This document shows, piece by piece, positions 1-8,846 of a stretch of DNA of 39,198 bases (within the stretch, counting starts at the first letter, position 1; every line of letters starts with the position of its first letter). Made by a program: the position numbers and the translations under genes. Where the stretch lies: assembly GCA_023418255.1 (NCBI GenBank), contig JAEZZZ010000090.1:1-39198 (forward strand), in the 5' to 3' direction. Origin of the DNA: Bacteroidota bacterium (lineage in GTDB: Bacteria; Bacteroidota; Bacteroidia; Bacteroidales; Dysgonomonadaceae). A model generated the notes under the pieces. The model was not told the DNA's origin. It did not search any database and saw only the letters and a program-made list of their open reading frames with translations.

Positions 1-192
1 AACTTTGTTCGCAAAGTGAACGATACTGAAATTTATTTAAGTTGTAAGTCTTGAAAATCACATCTTATAAGTCTTGAAATTACCTACAAAGACACTGATT
101 TTCAGCAACTCACACAAACATTTTGACAATTATTTTACTGATTATCAGCATATTAATTAAAATCTTTACGAACTATTGATATAATATACACT

Positions 193-1149
193 ATGAAAAA
201 AATTCTATTAGGATATCGATTATTATCGGAAGGACTGACTGAACTGAATGGGAAATATGAAATTGTTTCGCCACAAGAAAAATCTTATTTTACAAAAGAA
301 GAAATTATTGAAATAATTCCCGAGTTTGAAGTATTTGTTCCAAATTTCAGTTTCTACACCGATAAAGAGATCATGGATAATGCCAACAAGTTGGAATTAA
401 TTGCCAATTATGGCGTTGGTTACAATAATATTGATGTAGATTATGCTACAAAAAAAGGAATCGCGGTAACCAATACTCCCAACTCAACCACAGAACCAAC
501 AGCTGAATTTGCATTTGCCCTTTTGATGGCTGCCGGAAGACGAATTGGCTTTTATGACCGCAAACTACGCACTTCGGAAGGTGTCAGTTGGGGAATTTAT
601 GCACAAAGCGGATTGTCCGTATTCGGAAAAACGCTTGGCATTATTGGAATGGGACGTATCGGACAAGCCATTGCCCGACGTGCCGTCGCATCAGGAATGC
701 ATATTCAATATCACAACCGAAATCGATTGCCCAAAGATATAGAACAAAAATATGACGCACAATATGTCAGTCTTGAAACGCTGCTGAAAACCTCCGATTA
801 CATATCACTTAACGCCCCCTCGACACCCGAAACCATTCGCATGATAGGCAAAAAAGAACTTGAAATGATGAAGCCAACAGCCATATTTATCAATACGGCA
901 CGGGGCAATATGGTGGACGAAAAAGCATTGGCTGCGGCATTAAAAAACGAAACAATATACGCAGCAGCATTGGATGTGTTTGAAAACGAACCGCATATTC
1001 TACCCGAACTGCTGACATTAGATAATGTGCTACTGGCACCCCATGCGGGCACCAAAACTAAAGAAGACCGCATAAAAATGTCTGAAGAAATGGTGCGAAA
1101 TATCATTGGATTCTATGAAGGCACTTATCCTGTGTCAAAGGTCAATTAA
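193..1149 (+). CDS. D-2-hydroxyacid dehydrogenase (NAD-dependent)
   Basis: A 318-residue member of the D-isomer-specific 2-hydroxyacid dehydrogenase family, which interconverts 2-oxo acids and D-2-hydroxy acids with NAD(P)H in the cytoplasm. Visible: the Rossmann nucleotide-binding motif GMGRIG at residues 152-157, and the catalytic triad of the family, Arg237 in NTARG, Glu266 in ENEP and His284 in APHAG. Length is normal for the glyoxylate/hydroxypyruvate reductase or phosphoglycerate dehydrogenase core without a C-terminal ACT domain, so it is unlikely to be a serine-feedback SerA. The exact substrate cannot be read from the sequence. An AlkD-like gene follows after 11 bp on the same strand, so the two are probably co-transcribed. 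The 192 bp upstream show no convincing promoter. Confidence 0.9.
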   Translation: MKKILLGYRLLSEGLTELNGKYEIVSPQEKSYFTKEEIIEIIPEFEVFVPNFSFYTDKEIMDNANKLELIANYGVGYNNIDVDYATKKGIAVTNTPNSTTEPTAEFAFALLMAAGRRIGFYDRKLRTSEGVSWGIYAQSGLSVFGKTLGIIGMGRIGQAIARRAVASGMHIQYHNRNRLPKDIEQKYDAQYVSLETLLKTSDYISLNAPSTPETIRMIGKKELEMMKPTAIFINTARGNMVDEKALAAALKNETIYAAALDVFENEPHILPELLTLDNVLLAPHAGTKTKEDRIKMSEEMVRNIIGFYEGTYPVSKVN

Positions 1150-1160
1150 CTTTTTTGTAA

Positions 1161-1859
1161 ATGATGAAAGCAGAACAGATAAAAAAACAAATTCTCCAAC
1201 TTGGAAATCCTGAAACAGCGGCGCGCACCGCTCGTTTTTTCAAAACAGGCAAAGGAGAGTATGGCGAAGGCGACCGATTTGTAGGGGCCACAGTTCCCGA
1301 AATTCGTTCTGTTGCAAACTCATATAAAAATCTTCCTCTTAACGAGATAAAAAAACTATTGCAAGACAAAATTCATGATTGCCGGCACTGCGCTTTGATA
1401 ATTATGGTGCATCAATTTAAGAATGGAAATGAAATCAAACGACATGAAATATATGAACTTTATCTTGCCAACACAGCACACATCAACAATTGGGATTTAG
1501 TAGATGTATCCGCGAAAAATATTGTTGGCACGTGGCTTATAGACAAAAAACGAGACATTTTATATGAATTGGCTCAAAAAGAGTTATGGGAACAACGCAT
1601 TGCCATGGTTGCCACGCATGCTTTTATAAAAGAAGCCGATTTCGAAGACACGATTCGCTTATGCGAGCTATTCCTAACGCATCCACACGACTTGATGCAC
1701 AAGGCGTGCGGATGGATGCTGCGAGAAGTGGGAAAACAAAACGAAAAAACACTTACCGACTTTCTTGAGACTCATGCCTCTAAAATGCCACGTACGATGC
1801 TTCGATATTCCATAGAAAAGCTTACGCCCGAACAGCGACACCACTATATGAAACGATAA
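1161..1859 (+). CDS. DNA alkylation repair protein, AlkD-like
   Basis: A 232-residue HEAT-repeat-type protein of the DNA alkylation repair (AlkC/AlkD) family. Members excise N3- and N7-alkylated purines by a base-flipping-independent mechanism, acting on DNA in the cytoplasm. Recognition rests on the whole-protein pattern: an N-terminal stretch with FFKTGKGEYGEGD and VGATVPEIR (about residues 26-50), then repeated helices with NNWDLVD (about residue 110) and the tail RTMLRYSIEKL, all typical of the small AlkD subgroup of about 230 residues. The start is an ATG 11 bp after the dehydrogenase stop; a second ATG follows immediately and could serve instead. It is followed after 22 bp by an M16 protease gene on the same strand. 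Confidence 0.88.
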   Translation: MMKAEQIKKQILQLGNPETAARTARFFKTGKGEYGEGDRFVGATVPEIRSVANSYKNLPLNEIKKLLQDKIHDCRHCALIIMVHQFKNGNEIKRHEIYELYLANTAHINNWDLVDVSAKNIVGTWLIDKKRDILYELAQKELWEQRIAMVATHAFIKEADFEDTIRLCELFLTHPHDLMHKACGWMLREVGKQNEKTLTDFLETHASKMPRTMLRYSIEKLTPEQRHHYMKR

Positions 1860-1881
1860 GATAACAAAACCATCCACCAAC

Positions 1882-3102
1882 ATGAACTATCAAACTCAAA
1901 CTTTATCAAATGGACTACGCGTGATTCACTGTGATTTTTCCTCACCAATATCCTATTGTGGCATTGTGGTCAATACCGGTTCGCGAGATGAACATCCCGA
2001 AGAACATGGCGTGGCGCATTTCGTGGAACATCTTCTTTTCAAGGGCACTCAAAGACGCAAAGCACACCACATTGCCAATCGAATGGAAAACATTGGTGGC
2101 GAGCTTAACGCATACACAACCAAAGAGGAAACGTTTATATACGCGACATTTCTAACCTCCTATTTTTCGCGAGCAACAGAGTTGTTGGGAGATATTGTTT
2201 TCAACTCTATTTTCCCTGAAAAACAGATAGAACGTGAACGCGAAGTGATTTTAGATGAAATAAACGCCTACATCGATTCACCGGCAGAGCTTATATATGA
2301 TGATTTTGAAAACCTGCTTTTCTCTCAACATGATATGGGACACTACATCCTAGGCTCGCCGGAATCACTCTGCGACATTGATAAAAAAGCAATTAGAGAC
2401 TTTGTAGAACGCCAATATCAACCCCAAAAGATGGTTTTCTTCTCATACGGAAAAACACCTTTTAGTACAGTTGTGCGCATGGCAGAAAAATATTTTTCCG
2501 CAGCCACTCAAAACATGTATACTCCTAAAAGGCGAATTCCGCCAACCCCAAACGAACCAATAACTGATATTATCCGAAAACAAACGGCACAAACACACGT
2601 GATAATGGGCTGCAGAACCTATGATATGTATCACGACCGTCGTTTTCCGTTATATCTGATTCACAACATTATGGGTGGTGGTAGTCTAAATAGTCGCTTA
2701 AACACTTCGCTTCGCGAAAAGCACGGCTTAGTATATAATGTAGAGACAAACGCTGTACTATACACCGACACCGGACTTTTTTATATCTATTTTGCATGCG
2801 ACACAAAAGACAAAGAAAAATGCATCAAGCTGATCAACAAAGAGATTGACAAATTAAAACGAACTCCTCTAACACCACTACAACTCTCTCTGGCAAAAAA
2901 ACAATGGATTGGACACATGGGGATTGCCTTGGAAAACAACGAAAATGTGGCTCTTACAATAGCAAAAAACTTTCTTCACTTCAACCCCATTCTTTCATTT
3001 AATGCTATTTCTTCTCGTATTGAAGCAATCACATCTGAGCAAATCCAAGAAACGGCAAATGAGGTTTTCAACACACCATTTTCGTGTCTTTGCTATATAT
3101 AG
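1882..3102 (+). CDS. M16 family zinc metallopeptidase (insulinase/MPP-like)
   Basis: A 406-residue single-unit M16B peptidase. It carries the inverted zinc motif HFVEH (His46, Glu49, His50), and the third ligand Glu126 lies 76 residues downstream in VILDEI, the canonical spacing. N- and C-terminal M16 halves are both present, with GGGSLNSRL in the C-terminal domain. Members are oligopeptidases; many act on short peptides or on signal and pilin leader fragments. No signal peptide is visible, so it is probably cytoplasmic. The length matches the bacterial processing-peptidase-like class. It is the last gene of a three-gene run on the plus strand, followed by 282 bp without a gene. Substrate unknown. 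Confidence 0.92.
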   Translation: MNYQTQTLSNGLRVIHCDFSSPISYCGIVVNTGSRDEHPEEHGVAHFVEHLLFKGTQRRKAHHIANRMENIGGELNAYTTKEETFIYATFLTSYFSRATELLGDIVFNSIFPEKQIEREREVILDEINAYIDSPAELIYDDFENLLFSQHDMGHYILGSPESLCDIDKKAIRDFVERQYQPQKMVFFSYGKTPFSTVVRMAEKYFSAATQNMYTPKRRIPPTPNEPITDIIRKQTAQTHVIMGCRTYDMYHDRRFPLYLIHNIMGGGSLNSRLNTSLREKHGLVYNVETNAVLYTDTGLFYIYFACDTKDKEKCIKLINKEIDKLKRTPLTPLQLSLAKKQWIGHMGIALENNENVALTIAKNFLHFNPILSFNAISSRIEAITSEQIQETANEVFNTPFSCLCYI

Positions 3103-3234
3103 AAACAAGTTTTTATTACTGAAAATTTTGGAACAGATCTAAAAAAAAGGTCTATGGAGGCAAAGTATCGTTAAAAAAGCCTTTCACTTATCTTTTTTTG
3201 CGAGATTCTCTCTAGTAAGACAGAAATTGATATT

Positions 3235-3242
3235 TAATTTTG
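3235..3242 (+). promoter_or_regulatory. Candidate -7 box (TAATTTTG) for the outer-membrane barrel gene
   Basis: TAATTTTG fits the Bacteroidota -7 consensus TAnnTTTG exactly. It lies about 140 bp before the ATG at 3385, implying a moderately long leader. No good TTTG is seen at the -33 distance, so support is partial. Confidence 0.35.
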
Positions 3243-3384
3243 CCACCTCAAAGATGTAAAAAGTTTTTCTTAAAATTGCTTTTGAACAAAACAGAGAATA
3301 TACATGTTATTATAAAATAAGTAATATTACACAACAATAAAACAGTTTAAAACGAACTAACTTACTAATATTAAAATTTAAATT

Positions 3385-4008
3385 ATGAAAAAATTAAAAA
3401 TTTCTTTACTGATGGCGATGCTAGCCATTGCAGCAGTTGTAAGTGCACAAACATCATTAGGCATTAAAGGCGGACTGAATATTTCAAACCTTGTTGGTGA
3501 CGAAATAACCGATAAAAACATGTTGGTCGGTGGACATGTAGGGCTTGCCGCCGACTATGAATTTATGCCTAATATGGCAATTCAAACCGGATTGTTTTTT
3601 ACCACAAAAGGTGCAAAATATGAAGGCAGTGTTTTAGGTGTTAAAGGCACCAATACCGTTCGTCCTATGTATTTGCAAGTACCTATTCATTTTGCATACA
3701 AATTTGATGTTGCCCCCTCAACACGAGTTTTCATCCATGCCGGTCCATATTTGGCATATGGAATTGCCGGAAAAGTTAAAACAACGGTAAGCGTTGGCGA
3801 CAAAAAAGCAAGTGATGAATCATCTGATGTTTTTGGTGACAAAAAACTTATGAAACGTTTTGATGCCGGTTTAGGCTTAGGTGCCGGCGCGGAATTTGGC
3901 CCCATGGTTTTTGACTTAGGTTGGGATATGGGCTTGGCCAATGTCGCGCAAGACAAAGGAAACATCAAAAACCAAAATATCTATCTCTCGGTTGGATATC
4001 GATTCTAA
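3385..4008 (+). CDS. Outer-membrane beta-barrel protein (PorT-like)
   Basis: A 207-residue protein with a clear signal peptide: Lys-rich start, hydrophobic core to about residue 20, cleavage after VSA before Gln22. The mature part is a run of alternating amphipathic strands rich in Gly, with GIKGGLNISN at the mature N terminus, VPIHFAYKF in the middle and a C-terminal strand ending in Tyr-Arg-Phe, the aromatic ending of an outer-membrane barrel. This is the pattern of the PorT/outer-membrane beta-barrel domain family common in Bacteroidota. Eight strands would fit the length. It stands alone, with a candidate -7 box upstream and a strong terminator right after it, so it is probably a single-gene unit. 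Specific function is not known; general envelope protein is the safe call. Confidence 0.88.
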   Translation: MKKLKISLLMAMLAIAAVVSAQTSLGIKGGLNISNLVGDEITDKNMLVGGHVGLAADYEFMPNMAIQTGLFFTTKGAKYEGSVLGVKGTNTVRPMYLQVPIHFAYKFDVAPSTRVFIHAGPYLAYGIAGKVKTTVSVGDKKASDESSDVFGDKKLMKRFDAGLGLGAGAEFGPMVFDLGWDMGLANVAQDKGNIKNQNIYLSVGYRF

Positions 4009-4043
4009 AAATAAAAAAAATCAATCCATGTTTGATGGGATAT

Positions 4044-4078
4044 AAAAAGGAAGGAGCATCGCGCTTCTTCCTTTTTTT
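4044..4078 (+). terminator. Rho-independent terminator after the barrel gene
   Basis: A 14-bp stem with one G-T pair (4044-4057 against 4063-4076), a 5-nt loop, and a run of seven T ending at 4078. It lies 36 bp after the stop codon at 4008. Confidence 0.85.
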
Positions 4079-4209
4079 GTTCTACAATTTTTCCTTTCAA
4101 AAAGTCGTATATTTTGCCCTAAGAACAAACAAAATTATTCAATTTTAATTCACTAGAATTTTATACAACTACGGATAAAGAGGCAAAGTAAGCTCTATCC
4201 CACTTGGCA

Positions 4210-4428
4210 TCAAAAATAGTATTCAATGAGTAAATAATAGAGGTCATTGCCTGTGTCTCGCTCTTCAATTTCTATTTTATTCTCACGTGCAAGCCAACCA
4301 ATGGCAGCATAGATCTCTTTCTCACTCAATCCTGATTTCTTTTGCAGTTTTGAAAAATTCCATGCCTCGTTGTTGTTTAATAAATTCCAGATTATTCCGG
4401 CATTGACACCTATAGTTTCTTTATTCAT
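4210..4428 (-). CDS. Winged helix-turn-helix protein (DUF2582 family)
   Basis: A 72-residue protein that is essentially one small winged helix. The pattern GIIWNLLNN, then WNFSKLQKKSGLSEKEIYAAI (an HTH-like helix pair, about residues 24-44), then GWLARENKIEIEE, is that of the DUF2582/winged-helix family in Bacteroidota and other anaerobes. Full length for the family. It has no metal or ligand site that I can see. DNA binding is inferred from the fold; the regulated genes are unknown. It is a separate unit: 202 bp without a gene separate it from cdsA upstream. Confidence 0.82.
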   Translation of the reverse strand: MNKETIGVNAGIIWNLLNNNEAWNFSKLQKKSGLSEKEIYAAIGWLARENKIEIEERDTGNDLYYLLIEYYF

Positions 4429-4630
4429 ATGTTAGTGGTATTAATTGTTTGTTTAATATTCCTTTGTAGAAACTTAAAGTATTGATTTTACGACTTCAAA
4501 ACCTTTAAATTCTGTAGATATCACCCATACAGCAAAATGGATATCTAATTTTCGTACGGTTTGCTTCTATCAAATAAACAAATTGTTTAAATTTTTGTTC
4601 AAATTTCCAAAAGATATCAAAAGAGATAAT

Positions 4631-5464
4631 TTAACGAAAAATCCCAAGGAGCATTAGATATAAATAAATACCGGGAATTACCATCAGCAAGCTGTCAATC
4701 CGGTCTAAAACCCCCCCATGTCCGGGAATAATTTTACCGGCATCTTTTACGTTGAAGGTACGCTTTATAACTGACTCAAACAGATCACCCAATGTAGCCA
4801 ACAGCGAGACGACGACAGCAAAACCTATCCAAAATATAAGGGAAGATGGGGCAAACAAATAATTCAAAAGAAATGCAGCTGCAGCACACAAAAGAATTCC
4901 TCCAAAAAAACCTTCAATTGTTTTTTTAGGTGATATGCGAGGAGCTAATTTGTGTTTTCCTAGCAAAGAACCAACCAAAAAAGCAGCCGTGTCATTTATC
5001 CAAATAAAAATAAAGACAGCAAGTGCGAGTTGGTTTTTATGAAATAAATTTTCTGCCGAAAATCGATATTGCATCAACATTAGCAGAATGAATGGTATAA
5101 CAATATATATTTGCCCAAAAACAGCGTAAACAATGGAATGAAAACTCTTAGGTTTAGAAAAAAAGATGGAAAAAACAAAGAGCAAAATAAGATAGGCGAT
5201 GGCTGTTGAAGGAAGTGCAAACAGGCACATTTCTTTGATATATAGATAGGCCGTATAAAAAATGACAACACCTGCAATTGCATTGATCAAACTGAAGATA
5301 GAAAATCTTTTATCATGTTTGGTTACAGAAGAGAACTCATTAAGTGCCTCAAAAATTATAAATCCAAAAATTATCGTAAAAGCAAATTCGCCACCCAGTA
5401 TTGCTCCCAGGATAAGAGCAACATAAACAGTCCCGGAAATGGTTCGAATTAGCAGATTTTTCAT
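4631..5464 (-). CDS. cdsA: Phosphatidate cytidylyltransferase
   Basis: CDP-diglyceride synthase: CTP plus phosphatidate gives CDP-diacylglycerol and pyrophosphate, the branch point for all bacterial phospholipids, in the inner membrane. The 277-residue protein has several hydrophobic segments and the C-terminal family signature in full: Ser-Val-Ile-Lys-Arg, then KDAGKIIPGHGGVLDRID. The upstream element ISPKKTIEG is also present. Length is typical. It lies 25 bp downstream of the DUF5606 gene on the minus strand, so the two are probably co-transcribed. CDP-diacylglycerol made here could be one substrate of the CDP-alcohol phosphotransferase at 15757-16728, though the genes are 10 kb apart and not linked in one operon. 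Confidence 0.96.
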   Translation of the reverse strand: MKNLLIRTISGTVYVALILGAILGGEFAFTIIFGFIIFEALNEFSSVTKHDKRFSIFSLINAIAGVVIFYTAYLYIKEMCLFALPSTAIAYLILLFVFSIFFSKPKSFHSIVYAVFGQIYIVIPFILLMLMQYRFSAENLFHKNQLALAVFIFIWINDTAAFLVGSLLGKHKLAPRISPKKTIEGFFGGILLCAAAAFLLNYLFAPSSLIFWIGFAVVVSLLATLGDLFESVIKRTFNVKDAGKIIPGHGGVLDRIDSLLMVIPGIYLYLMLLGIFR

Positions 5465-5489
5465 CTTTTGGGGCTAATAAATTAGATTT

Positions 5490-5939
5490 TTATTTGTGGT
5501 CTTCTTTTTTCTTTTCTGTATCGTCCTCTTTTTCTCCATTCTCCTCTTTTTCTATCTTTTCAAAATCCACTCCGCATTCTATTAAAATATTGTACCAATT
5601 AAGCAGTTTTTTTATGTCTGATGCGTACACTTTGTCTTTATCAAAATCCGGTAACACCTCTTCAAAATAGTCAAAGATAACGCTGTTGGCACTCTTGGTA
5701 TCAATGGATACTTTTTTTCCTTCTTCTTTGGTTTTGATATTGGCAAATACTTCTCTCAACGGTATATCATCTTTGGTTGTATATATGGAGATATCGCTCA
5801 ACGCGATAGCTTTTTCCTGCATATACATAGGCAATCGTTTGCCATCAAGGAGTGATTCAACTACATTTAAGTTTTTGTTTGTTGAAATGAGTTTGTAGAG
5901 TCCGGGTTTTCCGGAAATAGCTAAAATTTTTGTAAGCAT
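5490..5939 (-). CDS. DUF5606 domain protein
   Basis: I place the start at the ATG ending at 5939, giving MLTKILAISGKPGLYKLIS, the conserved N terminus of the Bacteroidota-specific DUF5606 family; an upstream in-frame ATG at 5972 would add 11 residues of unlikely sequence. The protein is about 149 residues: a compact N-terminal domain (about 1-60, with GLYKLIS and a DISIYT strand), a helical middle, and a strongly charged Lys/Glu tail of about 25 residues. No catalytic motif, signal peptide or membrane segment is visible. Function is unknown. It precedes cdsA by 25 bp in what is probably one operon. Confidence 0.82.
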   Translation of the reverse strand: MLTKILAISGKPGLYKLISTNKNLNVVESLLDGKRLPMYMQEKAIALSDISIYTTKDDIPLREVFANIKTKEEGKKVSIDTKSANSVIFDYFEEVLPDFDKDKVYASDIKKLLNWYNILIECGVDFEKIEKEENGEKEDDTEKKKEDHK

Positions 5940-6036
5940 AGTGTAATTGTATTCTGTAAAAATTGTGTTCAAAATAAATTAGTGCACACAAAAATACACA
6001 CACAGTTTGATATTCGCAAAAAAAGAAGTAAAAAAA

Positions 6037-6504
6037 TTATCGCCAAGCGATAATTCCTCCTTTTAGATTATAGACTACCGGAAAGCCTTTATTAGCAAGC
6101 AATCGCGCGGCGTGCATGCTACGTGCACCGCTACGACAAAATAGGGCAACCGGTTTTGACGAATCCAACTCTTTTTGTGCCTTTTCAAGAAAATTGCTCG
6201 AAGAGACATCAATCTGAATAGCTCCATCAATTGTTCCTGCATTGAACTCTTCTAATGTGCGAACATCAACAAGTTGTATATCCGGGTCTTTTATAGTCTC
6301 TTTAAACTCTTTTACAGAGAGATTTTTCACCTGTTCGGGTGTTTTGAAAATTGAAAATAATCGCATTTGTTTTGAGTTTTGATTATCTGTGTCTTTTTTA
6401 TTGGCTCCATCAACCACTCCCCTACATTGAAGAAAAGAAAACAACAGACATGCCATCACGATGAATGAGAGTTGTTGGTGTTTCTTTGATTTGTAAAGGC
6501 GCAT
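6037..6504 (-). CDS. Rhodanese-domain lipoprotein
   Basis: A 155-residue protein with a lipoprotein-type signal peptide (hydrophobic core about residues 12-24, lipobox-like FLQC with Cys27), a linker, and one rhodanese domain. The active-site loop is CRSGAR beginning at Cys123, the six-residue loop of sulfurtransferases; DVRTLEEF and the end NLKGGIIAW are also family marks. It is expected to be anchored in the envelope and to handle sulfane sulfur or thiols there; the physiological donor is unknown. The start lies only 2 bp after the stop of the flavin reductase gene, so translation is probably coupled. The cargo-sorting motif for surface export is not obvious. Confidence 0.9.
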   Translation of the reverse strand: MRLYKSKKHQQLSFIVMACLLFSFLQCRGVVDGANKKDTDNQNSKQMRLFSIFKTPEQVKNLSVKEFKETIKDPDIQLVDVRTLEEFNAGTIDGAIQIDVSSSNFLEKAQKELDSSKPVALFCRSGARSMHAARLLANKGFPVVYNLKGGIIAWR

Positions 6505-6506
6505 GA

Positions 6507-7076
6507 CTATCTATTTTTTTTCTGAATGCTGAAGCCGGAAGTTCCTAAATGTCTGCCTATGCCATAATAATTATGTTGCGAATAGACCATCAGCCCTGCT
6601 TTCTCTAAATCGAACTTATCTGTTTTTGTATCTACATATTTTTCATCAACAAGTATATTAACAACATCAGAAATAAACATATCGTGCGATCCCAGGTGCA
6701 TGATTTCTTTCACACGGCACTCAATGCATAATGGTGATTCTTCAATAATTGGTGCATGGACAATTGAAGCTTTGCCCGGGGTCAAATTCGTATCCTTGAA
6801 TTTGTTATATTTTGCACCACTATATGTACCACACCAGTCGGTAGCTTCAGTCAGCTCCTCGGTTGTGAGGTTGATAACAAATTCGCGATTACGAGTGATG
6901 ATCGCGTGTGAATGACGTTCAGGACGCACCGAAATATAACACATCGGTGGTTGGCTGCAAATGGTTCCCAGCCACGAAAGAGTAATGATATTGTACTCTT
7001 CAGGCGTGCTTCCACACGAAATTATTGCCGCAGGCAATGGATAGATGAGGGTGGACGGTTTGCGATTTTGTTTCAT
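6507..7076 (-). CDS. Flavin reductase family protein (FMN-binding)
   Basis: A 189-residue protein of the flavin reductase-like, FMN-binding split-barrel family. The typical order is seen: N-terminal substrate strand with YPLPAAIISCG, then NIITLSWLGTICSQPPM, then VRPERHSHAII and FVINL, the last of which normally contacts the flavin phosphate. Such proteins reduce or bind FMN and sometimes act as ferredoxin- or NADH-linked reductases; the partner is unknown. It sits 17 bp downstream of pyrI and 2 bp upstream of the rhodanese gene, so it belongs to the pyrBI operon, an arrangement common in Bacteroidales. A link to redox balance of pyrimidine synthesis is only a guess. Confidence 0.88.
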   Translation of the reverse strand: MKQNRKPSTLIYPLPAAIISCGSTPEEYNIITLSWLGTICSQPPMCYISVRPERHSHAIITRNREFVINLTTEELTEATDWCGTYSGAKYNKFKDTNLTPGKASIVHAPIIEESPLCIECRVKEIMHLGSHDMFISDVVNILVDEKYVDTKTDKFDLEKAGLMVYSQHNYYGIGRHLGTSGFSIQKKNR

Positions 7077-7093
7077 TTTGTTCTTATTCTATC

Positions 7094-7546
7094 TTATTGT
7101 AGGTCGATATCTTCTTTTTTTATTTTCAATTCGCAATAGTGACACTGCAATTCCACATTTTCTTTATCGATAACATGGAATTTTGTCGTCATTGGTTCAT
7201 TGTTTGTAATACACTTTGGATTGTTGCATTTAACAATCTCATGAATTACATCAGGCAAAACAACCTTCTTTTTCTCTACCACTTCATAATCTTTTATGAT
7301 GTTAAGATTAACACGCGGTGCGACCAAAGCTATGCGGTTAATAACATCCTCTTCAAAAAACATATCGGCAATTTTGATAATGCCTTTAGTTCCCATTTTT
7401 TGACTTTTCAGGTTGTTGCCAATAGTAACTTTGTTGCTTAACTTATCTAATTGCAGCAGAGCGACCACTTTAAAAACTTGCTCTGCCGGAATATGGTCGA
7501 TGGCAGTCCCGTTTTTCAACGCTGCAACTTGTAATTCTTTGCCCAT
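7094..7546 (-). CDS. pyrI: Aspartate carbamoyltransferase regulatory subunit
   Basis: The regulatory chain of ATCase, which binds CTP/UTP or ATP and transmits the signal to PyrB trimers. The 150-residue length is typical. The N-terminal allosteric domain contains TAIDHIPA and the effector-binding Lys-rich NLKSQKMGTKGIIKI stretch. The C-terminal zinc domain has four cysteines, Cys107, Cys112, Cys135 and Cys138, in the standard CxxxxC...CxxC arrangement, so it should bind zinc and contact the catalytic chain. It lies 80 bp downstream of pyrB. Retention of pyrI means this ATCase is of the allosteric holoenzyme type. Confidence 0.96.
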   Translation of the reverse strand: MGKELQVAALKNGTAIDHIPAEQVFKVVALLQLDKLSNKVTIGNNLKSQKMGTKGIIKIADMFFEEDVINRIALVAPRVNLNIIKDYEVVEKKKVVLPDVIHEIVKCNNPKCITNNEPMTTKFHVIDKENVELQCHYCELKIKKEDIDLQ

Positions 7547-7626
7547 GATATATTTATACCTCTATTTATTTTTGCTTTTTATACTACTTTTCTGTTTACA
7601 CATATAGAGCTGATCTGCTCTCCATT

Positions 7627-8535
7627 TCAAATTCCCAACAAATCGCAAATAATTGCTTGGCGCGTGAACATTCCGTTTTTTGCTTGTTCAAAATAGTATG
7701 CTTTGGGATTGTTATCCACATCTTGATGAATTTCTTTCACACGCGGTAGAGGGTGCAAGACTTTTAGATTATCTTTTGAATTATCAAGCATTTTATTGCG
7801 TAAGACATACACATTTTTGACTTTCTCATATTCCATCAAGTCGGTAAATCGTTCGCGTTGTACACGCGTCATATACAAAATATCGGCACTGTTGATGGCC
7901 TCAGAATTAAAATTCACAAATTCACGATAGGGGATATTTTTTTCGTCACAAAACATTTTATATTTCTCAGGAATTGCCAACTCTTCGGGTGCCACAAAAT
8001 TAAATGAGGGATTAAAATAGGACATTCCTTGAATCAAGGAATGCACGGCACGACCATATTTTAAATCGCCCACAATAGTGATTGTGAGATTTTCTAATGT
8101 CCCTTGTGTTTCGTAAATCGTGAATATATCAAGCATCGTTTGCGTAGGATGCTGATTGGCACCATCACCGGCATTGATGACTGGCACAGGCGATATTTCC
8201 GAAGCATATCGCGCCGAACCCTCTAAGTGGTGCCTCATAATGATGATGTCGGTATAGTTGCTCACCATCAAAATGGTATCTCTTAGCGATTCGCCCTTGG
8301 TGGAGCTACTTGTAGCAGAGTCGGAAAAACCTACAACACGACCACGCAAACGATTTACTGCGGTTTCGAAACTCAAACGCGTACGCGTAGAAGGTTCAAA
8401 AAAAAGTGTCGCGCAAACACGCCCTTGCAATAGTGATTGATTGGGATTTTGTTTAAACTTTTTTGCGCTTTCTAAAATGCGCAAGATATCTTCTTTGGAA
8501 TAATCGTTGATGGTTACTAAACTTTTATGTGGCAT
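7627..8535 (-). CDS. pyrB: Aspartate carbamoyltransferase catalytic subunit
   Basis: ATCase catalytic chain: carbamoyl phosphate plus L-aspartate gives N-carbamoyl-L-aspartate, the committed step of pyrimidine synthesis in the cytoplasm. The carbamoyl phosphate loop STRTR is at residues 49-53 within FFEPSTRTRLSFE, the second substrate motif HPTQTMLD is in the middle, and the C-terminal Pro-rich HPLPRVKEI loop closes the aspartate site. Length 302 is typical. It is the first gene of pyrB-pyrI-flavin reductase-rhodanese lipoprotein on the minus strand. A Bacteroidota-type -7 box lies about 35 bp upstream. No attenuator or leader peptide is evident. Confidence 0.97.
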   Translation of the reverse strand: MPHKSLVTINDYSKEDILRILESAKKFKQNPNQSLLQGRVCATLFFEPSTRTRLSFETAVNRLRGRVVGFSDSATSSSTKGESLRDTILMVSNYTDIIIMRHHLEGSARYASEISPVPVINAGDGANQHPTQTMLDIFTIYETQGTLENLTITIVGDLKYGRAVHSLIQGMSYFNPSFNFVAPEELAIPEKYKMFCDEKNIPYREFVNFNSEAINSADILYMTRVQRERFTDLMEYEKVKNVYVLRNKMLDNSKDNLKVLHPLPRVKEIHQDVDNNPKAYYFEQAKNGMFTRQAIICDLLGI

Positions 8536-8846
8536 TCGCTTGAGGATTTTGAAAAACTTTTTATTTCTACAAAAATAAAGATTTTTATCGCAACAGCGAT
8601 GAAAATAATCATTTTTTATTTGTATCGCTTAGTAATTAAACCTACTCCTGCGAACTACGTATAAATAAGTTATGCGAATCCAGAGTTGAAAAATTTTAAA
8701 CATAGCATTAATTTAATTTATTTACAATCAGCATAATAAACACCAATCCGCCTGTTCGATTCCCTAATAACGATTATCTTAGAGGAAAATATTCACTAAT
8801 TATTCTAAGTATGATTCCCAAGAAAAAAAGTAAAAATTAATCTCAA
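8536..8846. other. Gene-free stretch between pyrB and an insertion-sequence remnant
   Basis: About 310 bp of A+T-rich sequence. It holds the pyrB promoter region at its left end. I see no credible coding frame, hairpin or RNA gene in the rest. Confidence 0.6.
8570..8577 (-). promoter_or_regulatory. Candidate -7 box (TATTTTTG) of the pyrB operon
   Basis: On the minus strand this reads TATTTTTG, an exact TAnnTTTG match, 35 bp before the pyrB start. A possible TTG element lies upstream but is closer than the usual 19-21 bp, so the -33 part is doubtful. Confidence 0.4.

Noticed and set aside
45..79. Direct repeat taagtcttgaaa at 45-56 and 68-79 (23-bp period), and a UUCG-type hairpin at 3-16.
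   Set aside because: Only two short copies, no CRISPR-like array, and the sequence upstream is outside the window, so nothing can be concluded.
8754..8764. gttcgattccc resembles the T-loop and 3' side of a tRNA, possibly an attachment-site relic near the IS remnant.
   Set aside because: The flanking bases do not form a T stem and there is no acceptor stem or anticodon arm upstream.
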